DNA of 64,000 nt from CALGKJ01 sp049322695 (GTDB taxonomy: Bacteria > Bacillota > Clostridia > Lutisporales > Lutisporaceae), in assembly GCA_049322695.1 (NCBI GenBank), contig JBMORW010000039.1, positions 1-64,000 on the forward strand. The letters are read 5' to 3'. The notes under the pieces are model-generated. The model saw only the letters and a list, made by a program, of their open reading frames with translations. It searched no databases and was not told the DNA's origin. Both the position numbers and the translations under genes were made by a program. Positions 58,726-64,000 of the stretch are shown piece by piece. Position 1 is the first letter of the stretch. Every line of letters begins with the position of its first letter.

Positions 58726-59934
58726 TTGGAGGATGTAAAAAAAGTTGTCGTAATAGAGCAGCAGGACAATATACATAAACAGCTTAGCAGCATGCTGAAT
58801 GAGCTGGGAATAACCTCCCCTGAAATAGTGTGGCTTTCCAATCATGGCTTAGACCAAAGCCGCGAAATGGAAGCAGATTGCATAATAATTGACGGTGCTC
58901 TTGTTGAAAGTATAAAAAACACAATATCAGAAATACGTAAGTATAATTCAAAGAAGCTTATATTCATGTTTGACACTCTCAACAATCCAAGGGCTCATAC
59001 TGCAATAATGCTTGGCGCAGATGTTTACTTCAAAGGGTCAGGTATAACAGGGCTTATTTATAAAATGTACGGTACATTTCAGCCTCATAAAGCGATTCAT
59101 GAAACTCAAAGCTATGAGCAAATAAAACATAATAAAAAGGGAAAAATCATTGCAGTAAATTCTGCAAAGGGTGGCACCGGTAAAACTACTATTGCCATCA
59201 ATATGGCTTTTCAATACAGCAGCAAAGGTTTGAGGGTTCTGCTGGTTGATATGGCCATGTATGGAAATGTAGGTATCAATATGAAAATAGTTCATAGAGG
59301 CACAGGATTGTCTAGTATTATTACAGCACTGGAGCAAACCGGTGAGAGCATTAAAAATACAGGACTTAACTCTATTATCAAGGATAATATATACACCTAT
59401 AACTCTGAAAATATACAGATTGACGTAATTATAGCAGCAACGCCCCTCAAAATGGAAAAAATGGCTGCAAGTGAAATAGAAATGATAATGAATTCCTTAA
59501 GAGAGCTTGATTATGATGTTATAATACTGGATACTTCATCGGACTTATCAAAAAGAAATCTGGCTGTAGTTGAGCTTGCTGACCATGTAATACTGGTAGC
59601 CGCTCCGGAGCTTGCAAGCGGCTGGAACCTGCTCCAGTACAAAGAAATACTACAGAGTATAGGGGTTAAGGATAAATGTAGCCTGGTTGTAAACAGATAC
59701 TCTAAAAACACAGGTTTCTTTAGCAGAGAATTGGAGATGGAGCTGAGTTGTCCGCTTATTTGTGAAGTACCTGAACTAAATGATCTGATATTGTGGTCAA
59801 ATCAAGGACAGGCAGCAGGCCATCAAAAAAAGCATTGGATAAATACGTTCTATAGGCGGATTGCACATCAGTTTATGCCAATTTTCACAAAGAAGGAGAT
59901 AGGTATAGTGAAGGCAGGTATTTTTAAGAAGTGA
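58726..59934 (+). CDS. CpaE/TadZ-like ATPase of the Tad system
   Basis: The 402-aa protein has an N-terminal receiver-like domain (about 5-120, degenerate) and a ParA/MinD-type ATPase with deviant Walker A SAKGGTGKTT (about 146-155) and LVDMAMYGN. CpaE/TadZ proteins localise the pilus machinery. The start is TTG right after GGAGGGGAAG and the cpaB stop, so it is coupled. Confidence 0.9.
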   Translation: MEDVKKVVVIEQQDNIHKQLSSMLNELGITSPEIVWLSNHGLDQSREMEADCIIIDGALVESIKNTISEIRKYNSKKLIFMFDTLNNPRAHTAIMLGADVYFKGSGITGLIYKMYGTFQPHKAIHETQSYEQIKHNKKGKIIAVNSAKGGTGKTTIAINMAFQYSSKGLRVLLVDMAMYGNVGINMKIVHRGTGLSSIITALEQTGESIKNTGLNSIIKDNIYTYNSENIQIDVIIAATPLKMEKMAASEIEMIMNSLRELDYDVIILDTSSDLSKRNLAVVELADHVILVAAPELASGWNLLQYKEILQSIGVKDKCSLVVNRYSKNTGFFSRELEMELSCPLICEVPELNDLILWSNQGQAAGHQKKHWINTFYRRIAHQFMPIFTKKEIGIVKAGIFKK

Positions 59935-59967
59935 TAGAGAGTTTATTATCTTGAGGAGTTGAAGTAT

Positions 59968-61356
59968 ATGAGTATAGAAGCTTATTTAAAGGAACGTCAA
60001 TTTAGTGTAAATACTCTTGAGGAATCAAGCAGGCTCAGACAGTTTGACAGAAGCTCGGTTAAAACACAAATAATGAATGTTATTAAGGATAAGATAAGTG
60101 AAAAAAGAGATATCAACTTAGTGAATATAGAAGAGGCTAAGGCAATAGTAAGGGAGATTGCATGGAAGCATATCGAAGAGGAGGTGGATTTGAACTATAG
60201 TCATCTGATGCTTACCTCTCATGATAAGTATGAGATTTTGGAATCACTGGTTCAGAATATGTTCGGATACGGAGTCATTGAACCTTTTTTAAAGGACAGA
60301 AGCATAACGGAAATCATGATAAACGGAACAAAGGAAATATTCATAGAAATTAATGGAGTTATGGAAAGAGCTGTAGACAGAAGGGGCAATCCGGTAGAGT
60401 TCAACAGCAGCGAGGAACTGAAAAACATAATAGACAAAATAGTAGCTCCTATAAACAGAAAGGTTGATGAAAGTGATCCTATAGTGGATGCAAGACTGCC
60501 TGATGGCTCCCGTGTAAATGTGGTTCTAAATCCTATATCCCTTGACGGACATGTAGTAACAATAAGAAAATTTCCGGAAAACCCATACACCATGGAACAG
60601 CTGATTGGGTTTGGGACTATTACCCGCAATGCGGCCATGCTGTTGGAAAATATGGTAAAAGCAAGATACAACATAGTAGTATCTGGGGGAACAGGCTCTG
60701 GAAAAACTACATTTTTGAATGCACTCAGCATGTACATACCCGAGGATTCAAGAGTAGTGACGGTAGAAGACTCTGCTGAACTGAAGTTTTCGCAAGTAAA
60801 AAATAAAGTAAGACTTGAAACCAGGCCTCCTAACCTGGAGGGCAAAGGTGAAATAACTATCAGAAGTCTTGTTAAGACAGCTCTGCGTATGCGTCCTGAC
60901 AGAATTGTAGTAGGAGAGGTCAGAGGAGGAGAGGCTCTTGATATGCTGCAGGCTATGAACACCGGACATGATGGTTCACTTTCTACAGGGCATGCAAATT
61001 CGGCCAGAGATATGCTTATGAGACTTGAAACAATGGTACTTATGGCGGGTATGCAACTGCCGTTGGACTCCATAAGACAGCAAATAGCATCTGCTGTTGA
61101 TATTATTGTGCATGTTTCCAAGCTTAGGGATGGAAGCAGAAAGGTCATCAGCATTTCAGAGATAACAGGGACTGATAATAATGAGATTATTATGAAGGAT
61201 ATATTCAATTTTGAGGAAGAGCACAATGAAGAATACATGGAGACTGGAAAAGTGGTCGGATGCCTTAAATGGACAGGCAATTATATAAGCAGATATCATA
61301 AGTTCTTGTCTGCCGGGCTTCGTAATTACAAAAAATTATTTGAGGGAGATGTCTGA
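59968..61356 (+). CDS. tadA: Tad secretion ATPase (TadA/CpaF family)
   Basis: The 462-aa ATPase powers pilin assembly. It has an N-terminal all-alpha domain, Walker A SGGTGSGKTT near residue 240, the Asp box VVTVEDSAEL near 265, and Walker B/His-box segments RPDRIVVGEVRGGEALDM near 310 and GHDGSLSTGHANSA near 330. ATG at 59968 is favoured by GAGGAG 9 bases upstream over TTG at 59959. It overlaps the tadB ribosome binding region. Confidence 0.95.
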   Translation: MSIEAYLKERQFSVNTLEESSRLRQFDRSSVKTQIMNVIKDKISEKRDINLVNIEEAKAIVREIAWKHIEEEVDLNYSHLMLTSHDKYEILESLVQNMFGYGVIEPFLKDRSITEIMINGTKEIFIEINGVMERAVDRRGNPVEFNSSEELKNIIDKIVAPINRKVDESDPIVDARLPDGSRVNVVLNPISLDGHVVTIRKFPENPYTMEQLIGFGTITRNAAMLLENMVKARYNIVVSGGTGSGKTTFLNALSMYIPEDSRVVTVEDSAELKFSQVKNKVRLETRPPNLEGKGEITIRSLVKTALRMRPDRIVVGEVRGGEALDMLQAMNTGHDGSLSTGHANSARDMLMRLETMVLMAGMQLPLDSIRQQIASAVDIIVHVSKLRDGSRKVISISEITGTDNNEIIMKDIFNFEEEHNEEYMETGKVVGCLKWTGNYISRYHKFLSAGLRNYKKLFEGDV

Positions 61357-61357
61357 T

Positions 61358-62266
61358 ATGCTGACCATCAGTATTATAGGCGGAATAATATGCTTCATAG
61401 CAACTAACATTGTTCTGGATAAATTGTTTGGTTATCAGATTAGACCCAATCATTTATCGGCATATTATTGTGAGGTTAAGGGTGAAGAGAAAAAAAGGAA
61501 AAGAAAGATAAAGACAAAGCATAAAAAGGCAAAGCCGATAAAGCTGGATGCCAAGAACTACATAAAATATGCCTTACCCGCAGTTTTGTTGGTTTTTATA
61601 TTCTGCTACACATTCATAAGAAGCACAACCTTTGCTTTTATATTAAGCCCATTGGGATTGCTTTATCCTCAATACATTATCAACATGAAAATTCAAAAGA
61701 GAAAGGAACTGCTTAATATCCAGTTCCGGGATATGCTGCAGTCTGTTACTAACTCGCTGAGAGCAGGTAATTCTCTTCAAGGGGCTATAGAAAGAAGCCT
61801 GGAGGATGTAAAGAGGTTATTGAAAATGCAGCTTGACAAACCAATAATTGAAGAGCTTGAGACAATTAATTATGAGCTTCAAATTGGAAAAAACCTTGAT
61901 GAGGCTCTTATATCATTCAGGGACAGGGTAAATATGGAAGATGTTGATATATTCGTCAATGCTGCGCTCATTACAAAGGAAAAGGGCGGAAACCTCACTG
62001 AAATAATGGCAAATGTATCAGAGACCATCAGCGACAAAATAGAAATAAAAAGAGAAATAGTTACGCTAACGGCAGGAAAGAGAGCAGAAGCAAAGCTTTT
62101 AACCTTCATGCCTCTTGGGCTGGTATTGTTTCTTTCCTTTGTATCTCCGTCCTATATGAGACCGATGTATGAAACCCTGCTGGGTAAATTCATGATGGCA
62201 ATAGGACTTGTACTGTTAATTTGCAACTATGTCATCGGTAAAAAGATAATAAACATCAATATATAA
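61358..62266 (+). CDS. tadB: TadB, inner-membrane platform protein (T2SF family)
   Basis: The 302-aa membrane protein has several helices and a type II secretion F domain (about 120-250) with FRDMLQSVTNSLRAGNSLQGAIE. The Lys-rich cytosolic segment near residue 45-60 follows the first helix. ATG at 61358 is chosen since GAGGGAG ends 9 bases upstream. It partners TadC as the pilus assembly platform. Confidence 0.92.
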   Translation: MLTISIIGGIICFIATNIVLDKLFGYQIRPNHLSAYYCEVKGEEKKRKRKIKTKHKKAKPIKLDAKNYIKYALPAVLLVFIFCYTFIRSTTFAFILSPLGLLYPQYIINMKIQKRKELLNIQFRDMLQSVTNSLRAGNSLQGAIERSLEDVKRLLKMQLDKPIIEELETINYELQIGKNLDEALISFRDRVNMEDVDIFVNAALITKEKGGNLTEIMANVSETISDKIEIKREIVTLTAGKRAEAKLLTFMPLGLVLFLSFVSPSYMRPMYETLLGKFMMAIGLVLLICNYVIGKKIININI

Positions 62267-62278
62267 GGAGCGCTGACT

Positions 62279-63178
62279 ATGATTCTGATTATAACCTTTC
62301 TGATATTTGCTTTAATTCTGACTATAATGCTTCCACCAGAGATTTTTCATAAGAAGAGTTCTATGTTTTCTTTTATGAGAAAGACAGAAAATGTAATACA
62401 AGCTACAGCTGCGTTTGAGAATAAGACAGTAGACTCTTTAATAAAGCTTTCTAGAGTAATAATACGACTTATACCGGTAAGGCCCAATTCAGTATATGGA
62501 GAGAAGATAAAAAGAAATCTTATATTTGCCGGTATAAGCAGTAAGGTTACAATATATGACTTTATAGGCTTGAAGTACTTTTTCTGTCTGATATGTGCAG
62601 TATACTTCCTTTTGTTTTATCTTGCAGATGCTACTACTACGAAGCTTATGCTTTTACTGGCAGCTGCAGTAATGGGTTACTTCATACCTGACAACTGGCT
62701 GCTGGGAAAGGCAAGAAGAAGGCAAAGCCTGATTGAGAAGGAAGTTCCTTCAATTCTCAGTTCTTTGGCAGTAACTACAGATGCAGGGCTTAATCTGCTT
62801 CAGGCAGTAGAAGAAGTTGCACTTAGGGGTAAAGGGGAACTGGCTGGAGAGCTGAAAAAAACTCTTGAGGATATAAGGATAGGAATACCTCAGAAGCTCG
62901 CTTTTGAAAAGCTTTCGGAGCGGACAAATGTGGATGAGGTTAATTATTTTGTATCTGCCTTGGTACAAGCCTTGGAAAAGGGGAGCAGCGGAATGACAGC
63001 TTTTTTAAGAGAACAGGCGAAGGAAAGCTGGAGCAAAAGAAAGCAAAAGGCCAAGGAATTGGCTGAAAAGGCATCTATAAAACTTTTCCTGCCTTTATTG
63101 CTGCTGGTATTTCCTGCCTTTATGATTTTCCTTTTGGGACCCATGTGCTTTTCCATTGCAGAAATATTGTTTAGATAG
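62279..63178 (+). CDS. tadC: TadC, inner-membrane platform protein (T2SF family)
   Basis: The 299-aa membrane protein has an N-terminal helix, a T2SF domain (about 150-265) with VPSILSSLAVTTDAGLNLLQAVEE, and C-terminal helices. AAGGAGC precedes ATG. Adjacent to tadB with 12 bp between, as in classical tad loci. Confidence 0.92.
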   Translation: MILIITFLIFALILTIMLPPEIFHKKSSMFSFMRKTENVIQATAAFENKTVDSLIKLSRVIIRLIPVRPNSVYGEKIKRNLIFAGISSKVTIYDFIGLKYFFCLICAVYFLLFYLADATTTKLMLLLAAAVMGYFIPDNWLLGKARRRQSLIEKEVPSILSSLAVTTDAGLNLLQAVEEVALRGKGELAGELKKTLEDIRIGIPQKLAFEKLSERTNVDEVNYFVSALVQALEKGSSGMTAFLREQAKESWSKRKQKAKELAEKASIKLFLPLLLLVFPAFMIFLLGPMCFSIAEILFR

Positions 63179-63193
63179 ATTGTAGGTGTAAGC

Positions 63194-63613
63194 ATGTTAA
63201 AAAGAGTTTATAAGGATCAAAGAGGTATGGCAGCATTATGGGCTGCCGTAATAATGATGGTAATGCTCGCTTTGGCAGGACTTGTGGCTGATGGCGGTAT
63301 TATGATCTATAACAAAATAAGGCTGGAAGCTGCCACTGATTCAGCAGCACATGCCACAAGGGAAGCTTATGACAGAGAATTGTGGAACAACTATGGAATA
63401 GTGGAGCTGGACCCTCTTCAGGCTATGCTATATGCGCAAATAATGCTTAGCGAAAATTTTCCGGAAGCAATACTTGAAAGCTGTGAGGTAGACCCGATTA
63501 ACAAGGATACGGCCACTGTAAAAACAAGGATAGAAGTAGAAACTGTTTTCATGAAAATATTTGGAATAGATAAAAGAATCATACGATCGACAGTATACAA
63601 TAAGGTCTCATAA
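63194..63613 (+). CDS. TadE/TadG-like pseudopilin with short ectodomain
   Basis: The 139-aa protein has an N-terminal hydrophobic helix preceded by KDQRGMAALWAAVIMMV, like the TadG/TadE group, and an extracellular part of about 100 residues. It is shorter than typical TadG (which carries a von Willebrand domain). A weak GTAGGTGTAAGC site precedes ATG. Part of the Tad operon. Confidence 0.85.
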   Translation: MLKRVYKDQRGMAALWAAVIMMVMLALAGLVADGGIMIYNKIRLEAATDSAAHATREAYDRELWNNYGIVELDPLQAMLYAQIMLSENFPEAILESCEVDPINKDTATVKTRIEVETVFMKIFGIDKRIIRSTVYNKVS

Positions 63614-63624
63614 GGAGGGGCAGT

Positions 63625-63957
63625 ATGTTATTTAACCTTTCGACGGGACAGGTTGTTGCAGCTGTTATTGAAACAGCAGAATCAGGGACCAAAGCTGCAA
63701 AAGGGCTTATGGGAAGGAAATATATTCCTGATGATTACGCATTTATTATCTATAAATGCAATGGTATTCATACCTTTTTCATGAGATTCAATATAGATGT
63801 TATTTTTTTGGACAACAACCGTAAAGTAGTGCATATATGTAAAAATCTTTCTCCATGGAAAACAACAGGATTTATCAAGGACAGCATGTATGTCATTGAA
63901 CTAAAAGCCATTTCAGAAAAAGGAAAGGTGAAAAAGAATGACCTGCTGAGCTGGTAA
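63625..63957 (+). CDS. DUF192 family protein
   Basis: The 110-aa small protein matches the DUF192 family (GLMGRKYIPDDY near residue 28, then MRFNIDVIFLD near 55-65). In other bacteria such proteins are secreted or cytosolic and of unclear role. Here there is no signal peptide. AAGGAGGGG precedes ATG and it lies 11 bp after the last pilus gene, so it is cotranscribed with the Tad locus. Confidence 0.88.
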   Translation: MLFNLSTGQVVAAVIETAESGTKAAKGLMGRKYIPDDYAFIIYKCNGIHTFFMRFNIDVIFLDNNRKVVHICKNLSPWKTTGFIKDSMYVIELKAISEKGKVKKNDLLSW

Positions 63958-63990
63958 AAAACTGTTTAAGTTTTACAGCAGAACAAAAAT

Positions 63991-63998
63991 AAGGAGGG
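63991..63998 (+). promoter_or_regulatory. Ribosome binding site of a gene beginning beyond the window
   Basis: AAGGAGGG at the right edge is a near-perfect Shine-Dalgarno sequence. No terminator is seen after the DUF192 gene, so the Tad operon probably continues past the window. Confidence 0.65.
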
Positions 63999-64000
63999 TA

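Noticed and set aside
60252..61280. A 342-codon open frame on the minus strand opposite the TadA gene
   Set aside because: It has no ribosome binding site, its composition is Ser/Leu/Ile-rich without domain pattern, and it lies wholly inside a well-supported gene on the other strand.
1..64000. CRISPR arrays, insertion sequences, prophage or integrase genes
   Set aside because: No regularly spaced direct repeats with unique spacers, no cas genes, no transposase or integrase motif was seen; the only tandem repeat is the tRNA 3'-half array.

Overview
The window looks like chromosomal DNA of a low-GC, strictly anaerobic, probably spore-forming member of the Clostridia (Bacillota). This rests on AT-rich intergenic DNA, strong GGAGG ribosome binding sites with frequent TTG/GTG starts, and many intrinsic terminators. 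It also rests on the ctsR-mcsA-mcsB-clpC-radA-disA block with carD, a PIN/TRAM gene and ispD, on oxygen-sensitive chemistry (an AOR-family tungsto/molybdo-enzyme and ferredoxin proteins; a class II B12 ribonucleotide reductase), and on perfect Spo0A boxes. No species assignment is possible from the sequence alone. No phage, transposase, plasmid or CRISPR sequence was seen.

Layout. 1-490: end of an rRNA operon (5S rRNA), tRNA-Asn and two odd tandem copies of the tRNA 3' half. 0.8-9.2 kb: a secreted glycosidase-like protein, B12-dependent ribonucleotide reductase, an FMN alpha-hydroxy-acid dehydrogenase, an M3 oligopeptidase, and a Crp/Fnr regulator driving two half-size DMT membrane proteins. 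9.2-14.4 kb: an ECF sigma factor with its DUF4179 partner, an ArsR-type regulator, and a divergent 36-codon ORF followed by two terminator hairpins and an MFS exporter. 14.4-17.8 kb: one very large protein joining a receiver-like domain, HD-GYP phosphodiesterase, a STAND-type ATPase and TPRs.

18-34 kb: an MFS exporter, a ferredoxin/AOR pair, an NDH-2/DoxX fusion preceded by a structured leader, a PreP-like M16C protease, a membrane CheA-like kinase ending in a CheX-like phosphatase domain, and a malic enzyme - Ldh2 dehydrogenase - diguanylate cyclase gene string. 34-44.3 kb: an ABC exporter, a ferredoxin-type aldo/keto reductase, a LysM protein, HisC, an EF-G paralogue and two small ORFs.

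44.3-55.3 kb: the class III heat-shock operon under a perfect CtsR operator, then radA, disA, a DUF3887 lipoprotein, carD, the PIN/TRAM protein and ispD. 55.3-64 kb: a complete Tad/Flp type IVb pilus locus (pilin, prepilin peptidase, TadE-like proteins, CpaB, CpaE, TadA, TadB, TadC) whose promoter region carries three exact Spo0A boxes.

The points most worth follow-up are the two multidomain signalling fusions (14381-17797 and 26797-29553), Spo0A control of the Tad locus, the small ORF/attenuator arrangement before the MFS pump, the unexplained RNA leader at 21.65 kb, and the repeated tRNA 3' halves.
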